NCBI GenBank assembly: GCA_009869945.1
Contig: WIXG01000555.1
Span: forward strand, 1 to 39,222
Direction of reading: 5' to 3'
DNA length: 39,222 bases
Source: Mesaphorura yosii
Taxonomy: Eukaryota; Arthropoda; Collembola; Poduromorpha; Tullbergiidae
Under the pieces are notes generated by a model that ran no database searches, had not been told where the DNA came from, and was given only the letters and a program-made list of their open reading frames with translations. The translations under genes and the position numbers were made by a program. This document shows, one piece after another, positions 1 through 10,654 of the stretch. The first letter of the stretch is position 1. The number at the start of each line of letters is the position of its first letter.

Positions 1-1956
1 GAATGTAGTCTACACCCAAAATCGAAGCCGCGCCGAACTTCACAATGTGAACTACACCCAAAACTTACACCAGTGTCAGGAAAATCCCAAGAACTCTCCT
101 AGCATTGTGAGATTTACCAAAAACTTCCACCCCTCACAATGAATTCTCAAAGCACAAGCAAATCGCCGAGAATTCAGTGGAAGCTCAGAACCAATTGCCT
201 CGTCCAGTATTTACACTCTCAGAGACCAGCAGAATTGCCGCATAATCAAGCCTAAGTCAGAAACAGTGTAGGTCGTCGGGGCTGTCTTGGCAATCCGAGA
301 ACTGTCAAAACCAAAGAGCCGGAGGCTCAAGCCCAAACCGTTACAGAACCACCTACACAGTGAACGACAATAGTCAGGTACGTGCGAGAACTCCACTGTT
401 GTGACTTCAGTACCGTATCAATTACGAAGCCACGCGGCTAGACAAACCCCCAGAAATACACTCACGCTCAGTCGCAAGTACTACATTGGAATTGTCCGTG
501 CTCTGACAGGAGGAACGAACTGAAAGAGTCTACCAGAGCAATCTCAACAACCACGTGCTAGTTCGCTCAATTCGGCTCTTTCATAGCAGCAACCCAACAA
601 TTTCTCTGCCTTTACTGCCTCCTCTCATGTAGATAAAATTTTGGTAGCATTAAGCTTTATCACAGACAAAGTAAGTGAATGGTTTCGTAATAAAGAGAGA
701 TGCGGAGAGTGCATGCTTCCACTATACATTTACTGCTCAACTCGAGACAGATACATTTTGGTACAGACGCCTTCCTCCACTCACACAAGTGCAGCAGTGA
801 GGACCCAATGAGGAAGCTGCTGAATAGTAGTAGTGCGCACAAAGTGCACGCTACCGAGTTCGGATATGGCATACCCACCCCTCAAATGCGCAACTCTCAT
901 TCGGCGATGTCCCCAGCTTCTCATCCTGCCAATGCTTCTCTGTGTACTACTCTCTCAGCTTAAGCGTACTGCCTCTCTCTACTGCTCGCATTGCCAGCAC
1001 GCTGTATACCGCTACTAAACACACGCGATTCTCGCCTACTAATGATTCGTGTGCTCTCAGTACTGCAGAGTCGAACCGCCAGCATTCTCCAAACAGCAGC
1101 TGAACAAATCACTTCTCAGCTGACTGATTTAACTCAGTGCTGCAGAATTTATTCTTACATTTCTAATAATTTTCCGTCATTTAACAAACCCTGAGCCCGT
1201 CCGAATGACTAAACTCTGAATTAGTGCAAGTTCAGCACATTTTACTGCTACAATCAATTAGTGAGCTCAGTTTCGCTTATCATCGGTCCAGTACAGCGCA
1301 ATGGATCAAACCTCCTGGTCGTCTGGTCGTATTCGTCAATGTTCCAGCAATTTATTTGACAGTTCATGTCAAGTAATGCATGGAGTCCGCCGGACCGGGG
1401 GCTCACTCAGTGAACGAGGGTGGCGGTGCTGAGGCCCCACAAATGCGAGGGCAAAGATTAATATTCGCGTGTGGCTCATTTTTCGGTAATGAATTAGCAA
1501 GTTGATCAAGTGCAACCTGATAACGTACTGTCCATCCACGAGGCACACGGCCAGGCAATGTGGGGCACCTCGAACGAACCTGCCCCTCAACTCCGGCGTG
1601 GATCGCCTCTTCTCCAGTCCCGTGGACGGAGGCACCTTCATCATCATCTTCAAGACGGACGGACTTCTCCGTGGTCCACACCGGTCCGGGAAGCATATCC
1701 CTACCTCAAGGTTTAAGCCCGGCAAGTTGTGCATCGAATGTTTAGCCGAGTCTTAATTGTGGAAAGTTTCATGCAGCAACAATAAATTCTGCAGGGATTT
1801 TTGTCACGCTTCTGCTGCATTTTTGATGGGCAATTGAGCTCTTTGAGCTACTTTTCCCCGAAAAAGCAATAAATTTTTGATTTTTATGTCTTCATGCTCA
1901 CTGCGCACAAAAGGTTGCCGTAGTTGTTGGCCAAGCTTCCAGTTTGTGTCGCACGA
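1..1956. other. No gene recognised; AT-rich DNA with one GC-rich patch
   Basis: I find no coding exon I can support here. The first 160 bases carry loose, diverged copies of a motif around CACAATG and ACACCCAAAA, which may be an old degenerate repeat. Between about 1540 and 1720 the sequence becomes clearly richer in G+C and is open in several frames on both strands, but none of the translations resembles a family I know. It could be the edge of the decayed receptor locus that follows, or a remnant of another gene. Confidence 0.4.
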
Positions 1957-3295
1957 ATGTCGCCACTTGCGAAAAAGCTTGCCAATTGTGCAAAAATGCT
2001 GACCCCTGTGACGATCAAGCTGTACGACTTTCTGTATACGGTCACCACCGTCTTCGGAGTGTTCCCTACGGGTGGGAGGGGCGGGGTTCAGGTTCCAACA
2101 CCCTGGGGCTAAGGATGTACCCACTTCAGGGGTGGCGCCTTCAGCTGGCGTGGCTGAGCTGTGCCGTGGACGAATTGCTGACGCTGGCGACTCTTGTGGG
2201 GCGGCTCTTGTGTGTTATCTTGTGGGATTTGCCCTTCCACCAGGCCAACTACCACAACCTGGGGCTCCTCATCCTCGCGCTGGTCTACTCGGGAGCCGTG
2301 GTTTTCATCTCTGAACTGAAGTACGCCACCTGCCTGCAAGGCGCTGAGCTTGTCGCCGTCGTCAACCAAATGCTGAGCACCGCAAGGCTCATTAGTAACA
2401 GGTACGCGGCGCAGGAGGGGAGGACAAGTAGGCCCGACAGGGTGCTGGAAGAGAGCGCGCGGGGTTTTATGCTGCTCTCTTCCACCATCCCCCTTGGAGC
2501 CTCCTCTACAACCCGATCACCTCTTCGAACCTGTATTACTTCTATGTTGGGCCTCGCATGGCTGGCCGGGTAGCATACACCGCCATGATTATGGTGCTCC
2601 TGTACAACAAGATCATCATTTTGAATTTCGTGCTGCTGACCATGTTCTTGCCTTTTGTGATGACGTCGTACTGGCTACAGCACATCATGTAAGGCGCCCG
2701 TACCTCGTGCCACCAATGTAATCCTTTGCTCTGCTGACCGCTTGTTTCTCTTTCCGTCTCACAGAGGGCATGCTAAGGCGCTGGAAACCTGCAACCCCGC
2801 TGGGTGGCACTTGCGTTGCCTCTACGCGCAGTACAAAGCGCTGCGCGTCTTTAACATCTTCATCCAGAACGTCTTCTCCCCGCTCATCGTCACGGCTGAG
2901 ATCTTTGGGTGCTCCGTGCTCTGCGTCGTGGGCGCCACGATCCTGATCTTCTTCTCGGACCAACTGTGATGCTTATCATCCTCCTCATCGTCTTCTTCGT
3001 CGTCTTTGGCTTCATTTATGGGCTGAGGATGCAGATTGACGCCACAACGCTCTCGGAGGAGCTCCTGCGGCGCCTCCTGGCGGCGGGGCGAAAGAGTGGC
3101 CAAGGAGGTGGCGGGGACAGGTGGGCAGCATACCTGCGTCGGGTTGGAAGGTCTCAGCGGGTGATCCGCTTCCACTTTAGCAGCATGTTCAAGATTTCCA
3201 GGTTCATCACGCTGAGCATCTTTGATAGGATTGCGGGGCAAATCGCGGAAAGCGTGATTGGCGTCGACGAGTTTATGCATACCAGAGCTCATTAA
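1957..3295 (+). pseudogene. Multi-TM chemoreceptor-like (gustatory/odorant type) gene, frameshifted
   Basis: Starting at the ATG at 1957, the conceptual protein has a short N-terminal region followed by at least five hydrophobic stretches: a segment around VDELLTLATLVGRLL, one around LGLLILALVYSGAVVF, a long paired one ending in VMTSYWLQHI, one around LCVVGATILIFF, and one around LIILLIVFFVVFGFIYG. A normal intron (GTAAGG at about 2691 to CACAG at about 2764) joins two exons in phase. The layout resembles divergent arthropod chemoreceptors, but the insect Gr C-terminal TYhhhhhQF motif is absent. The reading frame changes near 2105, 2450 and 2970, so it cannot make one protein as read. The locus is much richer in G+C than its surroundings. 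Family assignment rests on topology only; another 7-TM protein is possible. Confidence 0.5.
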
Positions 3296-3334
3296 GGCGA
3301 TCGACAATTCGTTGATTAGAAGTCCCAACAACCA

Positions 3335-3535
3335 ATGGTGGTAAAGTTTGGTGACTTTCATGGCTGGGCGGTGTCAATGTATCCTCTCAGGAGCCAGGCC
3401 CGACTTCTTGCCAGACTTAACTTCGCTCTCGACGAGGTCCTAACCTGTGCGTTCCTTGTGAGGCTCTTGCATTTCGTGATCGTCAACCGCCGGTATCTAG
3501 AGACGACCATCCCCGCCACCGTATACCTACACTAA
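3335..3535 (+). pseudogene. Truncated second chemoreceptor-like copy
   Basis: This short reading frame contains MYPL, then a hydrophobic stretch with the pattern LDEVLTCAFLVRLLHFVIV. It parallels MYPL and VDELLTLATLVGRLLCVIL in the preceding pseudogene, so it is a diverged tandem paralogue. Only the N-terminal part including one membrane segment is present; the frame stops at 3535, and a short run of CCTAA repeats begins six bases later. I see no continuation in the following 300 bases. It looks like a tandem duplicate truncated at a breakpoint. Confidence 0.45.
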
Positions 3536-3540
3536 ACTAC

Positions 3541-3560
3541 CCTAACCTAACCTAACCTTA
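3541..3560. repeat. Short interstitial TTAGG-type (arthropod telomere) repeat
   Basis: Three perfect CCTAA units are followed by a fourth, slightly altered one (CCTTAA). The complement is TTAGG, the usual telomere repeat of arthropods. The run lies directly after the truncated receptor copy. Four units can occur by chance in AT-rich DNA, but the position at the end of a broken gene is suggestive of break repair or a telomere-derived insertion. Confidence 0.6.
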
Positions 3561-3843
3561 ACGAACTCTGCTAAATCCCTAATACGAGCAATCTGCAAAC
3601 TGTCGGAACATGTTATAAAGCGGACGTTATTCTCTAAAGTACTCTTCGCAAACGAGCCTAACTGTCTAACCCATTGAGCAGCATTTGCGTTATTTGTCCA
3701 CGTGCAAATGCACTGGGAAATCAAATTGAAACGTGCTTAAAAGTATGGGAAACCAAATCGGACACGGATTTACAAAAGCAAGGCGATCTTGTCCGAATTG
3801 TTGTGCGAAAACTAAATGAAACCTTTTCGAAGACAAAGCCAAT

Positions 3844-3849
3844 TTTATT
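3844..3849 (-). terminator. Poly(A) signal of the Cys-rich repeat gene
   Basis: AATAAA on the minus strand, 37 bases downstream of the stop codon at 3886. The position is typical and supports that the upstream frame is the terminal exon of a transcribed gene. Confidence 0.55.
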
Positions 3850-3885
3850 TCTTCGTAATTGTTTGAGAATTTTACAATTACAAAA

Positions 3886-4506
3886 TTATGCCCCCATTGC
3901 GTACGTGACGGGTACGATAATATATCCCGGATCGACAGGAGTAGGTGCTGGTTTAGGAACCAGTGGCGGAGTATACGGACACTCAATCCACTTGACACTC
4001 GAAATCCCTTCTGCGCCAACAAATCCAGACGGTGCAAGATCGTCAAGTTCAGATGAAGTCGAGTCAACATCAAGCGTTGCGTGGTTGAAGTCGTCGCATC
4101 CACCTCCGAAGAGTCGAAGGCAAACACCTGGTCTCACCGAAGCTGACGCTGTGCGGTCGTTAAAGTCAGGCAGAGTCTGACAGTCGCCAATCTTCTTAAG
4201 TCCATTGAGAGCTTTCTCAGCCCCGGTCTGACCCTTTGCACTATACAATGTGCTAGGAGGTTCAGGCTGACATTCGATCCGCTTTACAGTCGACAGCCCA
4301 GCGGCTCCCGTGAAGCCAGCTGGGGCGAGGTCGTTGTTCACGTTGCTGTGGTCCGATACCTGAACTTGGGCCCAGTTGAAGTCATTGCACCCACCACCAA
4401 ATAGATGCAAGCACACACCCTTTGGAACGTACACGGAGCGAGTCATGTAATTGAAATGGGGCAGGCTATGGCAGTCGCCTGCTTTGTCGAGCCCCCACAG
4501 GGGCAT
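3886..4506 (-). CDS. Cys-rich protein with two tandem beta/gamma-crystallin-like repeats (probable 3' exon)
   Basis: This 206-residue frame holds two homologous units of about 90 residues (roughly residues 8-85 and 98-175). Each carries GDC-x-(S/T)LP-(H/D)FN, GVCL-(H/R)LFGGGC-(N/D)DFN, DLAP-(A/S)GF-(T/V)GA and ends with a hydrophobic stretch and IEC, giving four cysteines per unit. The C-terminal tail is proline-rich. The pattern recalls secreted beta/gamma-crystallin-like or I36-inhibitor-like domains, but this is only a fold-level guess. The homology continues a few codons upstream of the ATG (QTG in both units), with an in-frame TAG just beyond, so the true 5' end is probably a separate exon, perhaps with a signal peptide, that I could not locate. 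A poly(A) signal on this strand lies about 40 bases past the stop. Confidence 0.55.
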   Translation of the reverse strand: MPLWGLDKAGDCHSLPHFNYMTRSVYVPKGVCLHLFGGGCNDFNWAQVQVSDHSNVNNDLAPAGFTGAAGLSTVKRIECQPEPPSTLYSAKGQTGAEKALNGLKKIGDCQTLPDFNDRTASASVRPGVCLRLFGGGCDDFNHATLDVDSTSSELDDLAPSGFVGAEGISSVKWIECPYTPPLVPKPAPTPVDPGYIIVPVTYAMGA

Positions 4507-4509
4507 AGA

Positions 4510-4995
4510 CCGGCCAGTCTGACAGCTCTAGCATGGGTCTCTGTCGAAGCGGTCTCGGTCCCCTCGCATGTCCCAGTTTCTGCGTACGAAGTTGGTACGG
4601 CATTTGAAAGCTTCAGTGACACTCGTCGTAGGCATGTGGCTTGCCCTTGTGCAGCAAGGCGGGATTATCCAGGGTCGACTTGTCCTTGAACCCTTTGCCC
4701 CAGCACAGGCGTTTGTAAGACCGCTCGCCAGTGTGAGTCCGTCGGTGCAGGACGAGGCCAAACGCCGTCGTGATCTCCTTCCAGCAAGTTTCGCACTAGT
4801 AGAGCCCGTTGGCATTCGGACGGGGCTTGATTGTGATCTTGATTGGGACTGGGTGAACCATTTGCTCGACAGTCGGATGCGTGTTACCGTAATGATTGGC
4901 TAATCCCTCTGGGCTCATGAATCTTGCCGTAGGGCACACATAACAGTCAAATGGTCTAGCGACCAAGTGAGTTTTATTGACGAAAATGTAAATCA
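4510..4995 (-). pseudogene. Decayed C2H2 zinc-finger gene
   Basis: Reading the minus strand from 4995 down: KTHLVARPFDCYVC, then L-x2-H-x4-H; next, after an in-frame TAG, CETC-x12-LHRRTH with the classic TGER linker, followed by a Cys-poor degenerate finger (CWGKGF...H) and CH. A stop or one-base shift then moves the remnant (SFKCRTNFVRR) to another frame near 4610. The C-x2-C/H-x3-H spacing and TGE linker make the family certain, but the in-frame stop at about 4800, the frame change and lost cysteines show that it no longer encodes an array. Its 3' end abuts the Cys-rich repeat gene. Confidence 0.7.
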
Positions 4996-5111
4996 GCGGC
5001 TAAAATTATTGAATGAATAGTCCTCATCTAATTCGATGACTCGATGAGAAATGCCAAGCTAAGATCAAAACCGAGAAAAACTCGGAAGCCGTCTCAGTTG
5101 GGGAATGAGAC

Positions 5112-5117
5112 TTTATT
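5112..5117 (-). terminator. Poly(A) signal of the small secreted protein gene
   Basis: AATAAA on the minus strand, about 56 bases after the stop of the basic secreted protein gene. Confidence 0.5.
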
Positions 5118-5172
5118 TAATGAGAGCCCGAAATTAAGTTTAATGATGAAGTAGCAAGTAATAAATGATAGC

Positions 5173-5643
5173 TTAAGAGAAGTAAACCCCATGCTTTCGC
5201 CTGCGCTGCCTCCTCGCCGGAGCCGCTGCTGGCGCTGGCGGGACAGATCTTCTCCTCAGTGGTGTCCGCACCCCCCCGAAGGGGTAGCAGTAGTAGCCTG
5301 GCCAGCATGGGAACCGTCTGTAGGGGTTCCTCCTGCCCGTGTAATAATTTCGTCGGTTGGCCGCGGGGCGTGGAAGGGCGGCAGCTGCCGCCACGCTCCC
5401 GCTGCTTGACGACGACGAGACTGGAATCTTCTGGCAATTGCCCAATGAATTCTTCTTGAAACCTTTCGAACAATTTGTCCTGTACAGCTGCTTCCCGTAG
5501 TAACCGGACACTTTTCGGCATTCCGATTCGGTAGCCAACTGCAGGAGCACCAATGTGAGACTGGCAAGAAGGATGGAACTAATCCTGAACCGGATTCTCA
5601 GCTTGGGTCCGGGTTTGCTCGACAAAACAGACATTTCAGGCAT
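5173..5643 (-). CDS. Small basic secreted protein, unknown family
   Basis: The first ATG of the frame (5643) gives 156 residues; a second ATG four codons later (5634) is equally usable. A strongly hydrophobic stretch (ISSILLASLTLVLLQLA) followed by TESEC looks like a signal peptide with a long basic n-region. The mature part has a Cys-containing segment (CRK...NC...NCQ), a serine run, an alanine run, a Tyr/Gly/Pro-rich patch around CWPGYYCYPFGG and a basic RRQRRRK tail. I do not recognise the family; cuticle-associated or antimicrobial-like secreted proteins have this composition. AATAAA on this strand at 5112-5117 supports transcription. Confidence 0.5.
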   Translation of the reverse strand: MPEMSVLSSKPGPKLRIRFRISSILLASLTLVLLQLATESECRKVSGYYGKQLYRTNCSKGFKKNSLGNCQKIPVSSSSSSGSVAAAAALPRPAANRRNYYTGRRNPYRRFPCWPGYYCYPFGGVRTPLRRRSVPPAPAAAPARRQRRRKHGVYFS

Positions 5644-5721
5644 GATAAACTGACGAAACTGAAAACTGAAGATGGTGCAGAAGAATAGCTGGAAGGAAGT
5701 TGGGATTCGGAAGGAATTCAC

Positions 5722-8642
5722 GCCCGTGCTTTCGACGAGAGAAGTCGCACCACTTTAAATAAGCAACTTTAGAAATTCTCCTTTTAAAATAGCTCTATTA
5801 GAGTACGTTTCAAGTTGAGTAATGTTTTGGTCATCAAAATTTTTGAGTAGTGAGTAATGAATGGCAGAATAGCAACTCGAATTGTTCACTGGCTCCCGTG
5901 CCTGCTAATTGCTAATGCGCGTTTGTTTTGCTTTATATTCTCTCTAATTAAGCGCAAAAAACGAAGACGGAAATAAGACATATGAAGCCGTGATTCAGTG
6001 AAGCATGAGGAATAGCAGTTTGGAAGATGACAGCTCACAGATTCGGCAAAGCGGACGTGAGACGAGTCATTGACTATTTGCATTTCGTGAGATAATTGTA
6101 AACAATTTGTGAAGTCTCTGCTTCATGGTTGCGCTCTTGAGGAGCTGTGTTAAGGTGATGGTCAAGATCATGAATATTGATGGTAGCTTAAAATAAACAA
6201 GTTAATCAGCAATTACGCTTTCTTACGAGTGTACGCATTGGTCTACTTTCGAACTATTCGAACCGTGCTTGGAGTCACAAACTAACCGACTCGGATTGTG
6301 GCACGGTGAGTCAACTTTCCAAGAAGCCGCCGACTCCTGACCGGTCATGATGATCGTGCTGGGAGTCTTTTTCCAAATTTTGAGTATATATTAGAGGAAA
6401 TAAGATTGGACCCGAAACAAAGAATTGCGGGCTGAAATAATGAATCAGCCCGCAATTTCTGTATATTAGTCTTGATCTTTTATTGATCTTCATCACGCAA
6501 CCCAGCTGTCATGCTGAATTTGTAATTGTGATGTCGACTGTCTGACTAATTGGCATATTGCCTAACTGCTGGGATTTTTTCTGGGGCCTGGATTTTCTGA
6601 AGCTGAAAATGCTGGTTGCTGACTCAAAGTTGCTGACTGATTGCAGGTCTCACCCGCCTCGTCTGCTTCTACTGAGCCCCGTCATGCCTTCGAAGATTAT
6701 GCAGTCGCTGATCTGAAGTATGGACAAGATGGAGCCCAATTTCACCACAAACACACGGACAAGGCGCTGAAGAAGCAGGACCTGCCTCCCAAATCGACGA
6801 ATGAAGATCGAGTGATCGAATGACGAGTTCATCTGCGCCACCTCCAAAGCGAACCTCAATTTTTCTGAAGGTGAGTCAAAGTCAAACTCCAATTTGTCCA
6901 ATTTCTCGTGTGATTGAGCCTTCGAGCCATCATTCCACGTTTGATGGGACCAACTTGTTCACAACATCTTTCCCCTCTGTGCTAGGAACGAAGGATCTGA
7001 TTGGCCCAACCACGACTGCTGCCAGCTGAGGAGATTTCTGAATCAAGCCCTCAAGAACAGAGTCCGACAGCGAGAAGGACGGATTTTCACTAAATGAAGT
7101 GTATTTGACTATCCCATTAAGATTTCACTTTCGGAAGTAATACAAACTCCGCTTTGCGAACCCAATCTCAGGACTATTTGTGAAAAAGTTGAACGAAGGG
7201 GTCATGTCTTTTGATTTTATTGAAACTAAATTATATAGACGAAAGAATTGATCAAAGTTCATCTAAAATATTTCTAAATAATAGTACAGAACATGCCAAG
7301 TGATGTTTTTATTAGTAAACGCATCACACTTTTAATCCACCTCAAGCTCGGTAGGCAATTCCATTGTATCCAAATGCTTGGTGGTCTCTGCAATCAAGAA
7401 TCATCTTCATCCTCGTCCTCAAATTCAGTTGCAACTTCAGATGCATGCAGTGTTGCGAACAAATCCTAGGGCGCTCCAGGTTGAGTACCGTCTTTAAATA
7501 ACAGAAAGTATTTAAATCTGAAGGAGCAGGTGCAGGTACAGGCGCTTTGGCGGAGTTACTGCAAGATTCACGTTGTGTCGTGCTACTACCGGGTGACGTG
7601 GCCCAGGAGGGTCTGGGACTCCCCTCGGACACATTACAGCAACTGGCGTCGACCATTGACGCATCGTCCAGTTAAAATATAACCGTGTCAGCGTCCATCT
7701 TTTGATTGATACGCCTTCATCTGCCCGTCCGCATCCAGATTCGGTAAGCGCGTCTCACCTTCCCCGCGCGAAGCCGCGCAGCACGGCACAACACAACGCA
7801 TTGCACACACATAATACCGCTCTTACAAAGAATTAATTTGTGCAATCGAGATTTAACTAAATTGGAGCAAGTGTCAAGATCAAGGTCAACAAGGTTTTAT
7901 TCGTCTTTTGCTGGATGGTTGCATGAATAAATCAAAAATGTAAAAAATTTCCAGGCATTCATTTTATATTTTTGTGTCTCAACTGAATTCAAAATGAGGA
8001 GCACTTTAGATGATTAAATAATCTATAAGTTTTCTTCCATGTAAGTAAAGTGCAGCTTTGACATTGACATTCATGCACTACTTCCTGGCGACTTCTCGGA
8101 AGAAAGACTTGGCACTTTCAGAACTCGATGACCACAAATTGTCAAGCCGGATCAAATTGCTGGTGGAGGTAAACCAGCCGATGTTTATAGAGAAGAAGGT
8201 AACCGAGTCAGACTTTGTCTCGTATTTCCGAGTGGCACAACGGGCAAGTGCTATGGTTGTTGTCCTGCTGACGCTTGTCACTGTATGGAGGAGGGACAAC
8301 TTTTTGTGATTTGCTTTTGCTTCTATCTTCAAAACAAATCACTGTGATTTCTCGTGTGCTTTCTATTACAATCTTCTCACACTTTTCATGATCCTCTTGA
8401 TCAATTCCTTGCAATCCGCTTGCATTTCTCCGCACCCTTTCCTGGGGCCTGCTGTAGCATCACGTAAGGCTCGACAACCCTCGTTTGAACATCCGCAACG
8501 AAAAATTGGAATCCAACCGTGCATGCCGCATATGATCAAAAAGTGCTATAGCAACCGTTGCCAAGGGACGACCCCTGGTCCCCCTTGACTCGCTCTAGCA
8601 TACGCCACGATTACCATGAAATGCAGAAATTCGACGTAGGTT
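5722..8642. other. Intergenic; only weak exon candidates
   Basis: Nearly 3 kb of AT-rich DNA without a gene I can defend. Weak candidates: a frame after a good acceptor (TGATTGCAG at about 6646) running to 6823 on +; a short frame MTSSSAPPPKRTSIFLK from 6820 followed by GTGAGTCA, a plausible donor; a minus-strand frame from 7656 to 7342, whose neighbouring frame ends in a very acidic tail (EFEDEDEDDS); and Cys-containing minus-strand pieces at 8210-8530 (CPLCHSEI; RCGCSNEGC) that may be another zinc-finger fossil. None shows a recognisable domain. Confidence 0.3.
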
Positions 8643-9815
8643 TCAATTCGTTAGTCTTGAACATGAACCTGGGCCTGGACCTGTGAACCTGCCTTGTGCT
8701 TGACATGAGAATTGCAGTCGGAAATTCAAACTCTGTGGAAATGCGTTCCAAAGCACTGTGCACCGTCCTTCTTCACTCCCAGCAGCAGCGAAGTCCATGT
8801 TGTACATGTCTTGGTCACCAGTCAGGAACATTTTCTCATCCAGTGCCATTCCATACGGTTTGAGACATTGTAACCATGCCAACCAAGGTTCCTGCATGGA
8901 TTCTTGTTGCCATCGTTCCAAGTTCATAAATAGAAGTCCTGTATTTTGAGTCCCAACGGTTTGCCTTGAAATATCGAGCGCCAACAAAACCCTATTCGGG
9001 ACTCGAGTGGATGTTGCACCTCCTGATGTGGCAAAGACTGCTTCGGACGTGGTCGGCGCCTCATTGCGTACCAGTTCACTCCAGAGTGTGCGCAGGTCAC
9101 GGATAAAAATAAAATATGTGTCAATGTACATGACATGTGTTGGCGTGGGTGCCAGGGTCAGGGTCTCACGTCCAGGTCCAGTGAAGAGTTGTGGTCATTG
9201 TGGTGTAAGAAGGAGAATTGTTGCAAGTGGAGCGAAAGTTGGTTCCATCCATTTAAACTCTGCATGAAAAATTTACCAAAATGCCCAAACGTGTTTCCAT
9301 GGTAACGAGCAGATGGTGGCAAGATCAATGCAATGCAGGACCGCAACTTATCTGAAGGATACTCAGCTAGCATGAAGTTCAAGTGCAGTGTACTCCGCAT
9401 TCCAGCTTCGTACTTCTTCCATGATGGCTTCCATCTTGCTCTTATTGTTGCTGATCAGTACAAGATCCAGTGTTTCAGGCACGTGCCATGGGCGTTGTGT
9501 CTTCTGGCCATGGCCATGGGCCTTACGTGCACATGCCGGTCCGAATTCACCGTGACACCATGTTATGAGCAAGGACTTGATGAGTACGAGAGTCTATTCG
9601 ATATGTCTCTCAAAACTGTTCAAGCTCAAGAATGATATTTGTCCCGGTGATGGTCGTGGACCTGAAGTACCTTCACATGCGACGAGCCTCACTGTCACCC
9701 TATTGCTAGTGTTTTTTGTGAAATCCGGGCTAGCGGCTGAGGCGAGATTGCTCGCCAATAATAGCACGAAGAATGGAAATATGATGTAAATGCGAGTAAA
9801 GTGAAATGGAAGCAT
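8643..9815 (-). pseudogene. GT8-family glucoside-xylosyltransferase-like gene, disabled
   Basis: The minus strand from ATG 9815 encodes a signal peptide or signal anchor (RIYIIFPFFVLLLASNLA), then VTVRLVACEG, an in-frame TAG at 9594-9596, and in the same frame TLVLIKSLLITW, matching the GT8 start region (VVACG...ETLVMIKS). It continues through LDLVLISNNKSK, loses frame near 9400, then resumes as LAEYPSDKLRSCIALILPPS. The final part (9131-8643) has YIDTYFIFIRDLRTLW, NTGLLFMNLERW and LTGDQDMYNM, matching GXYLT-type GT8 enzymes. The metal-binding DxD motif, normally DTD, reads DTY. Stop, frameshift and lost DxD residue together argue for a pseudogene of an ER/Golgi xylosyltransferase-like gene. 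I could not resolve the join between 9340 and 9130. Confidence 0.6.
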
Positions 9816-10654
9816 TTTCCTGAACCTCGCCAAGTAGTTGTGTTGCAATGCAATGGTGAGATGTGAATCCTGAAAACTGCCCTTCGACTGAGAAGAATAT
9901 CTGGACGACTGGAATATGATGGATATACTGAAAGACAATGCACTGGCCACATTTTTGCAATTAAGCAAATGAGGAAAAGTGTACATTACATCAATAAAAG
10001 AGAGAGTTTCATCTGGAAACTATAAATACAGATGTGAAATTTCATTGGAATCCTAGAATAGAATTACGAATTCAAATGGAATTGGATTCAGTCTGGATTC
10101 ATTTACCTTTCTCATTTGATAATTTTTGACATTCATGATCATAGTTCTTTTCAGTGCGTATGCGGTTGATGTATGATTGACCGCAAGTGGGCATAATTAA
10201 TGCACGTGTATTAGCACGCATAATTTAAATTTCTATTACAGCGTCCAGTCTTTTAGTCTATCAACCTGCCGGTACCATGTGCTGTTGTAAATGCCTCAAC
10301 ATCTTTAATCCTTCAAGTTATAGTCAGTAATTGCATGTCCGATAATAAAATTCAAATGCAAAGGCATGCACTTACACGTAACCTTGAAAATTGCGCAGAT
10401 TGCAATGCAATTGCTGGAATTTCTTGCGAAGTTATTTATCCCTTCGGTTGCTGTATCAACGGTTTCATTCCTTTGTTACTTCACGTTGCTTGCCCTTGAA
10501 CTTGAAAATCGCGTATTTTTCCCTTTGGCTCTTTCACAAAGCTTGGAGCTGTTCCTAAAATTAGCTTTTGGGTATTTTAGGCCTATTTTTGGGCTATTCA
10601 CGCACAGTGATTACATTCACGCGCTTTTTCAGCTCATTTCCTACGAAAAATACC
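9816..10654. other. Intergenic region upstream of the FAD oxidase
   Basis: AT-rich sequence lying between the divergent GT8 pseudogene and the oxidase gene. No domain-bearing reading frame was found. It should contain the oxidase promoter and 5' UTR, but I see no motif I would name with confidence. Confidence 0.35.

Noticed and set aside
2822..3361. 179-residue minus-strand frame over the receptor pseudogene
   Set aside because: Plus-strand hydrophobic segments and a phased intron explain the region; the antisense frame is acidic low-complexity with no homology.
3674..4180. Plus-strand 168-residue frame
   Set aside because: It runs antisense to the duplicated Cys-rich repeats, whose internal homology shows that the minus strand is coding.
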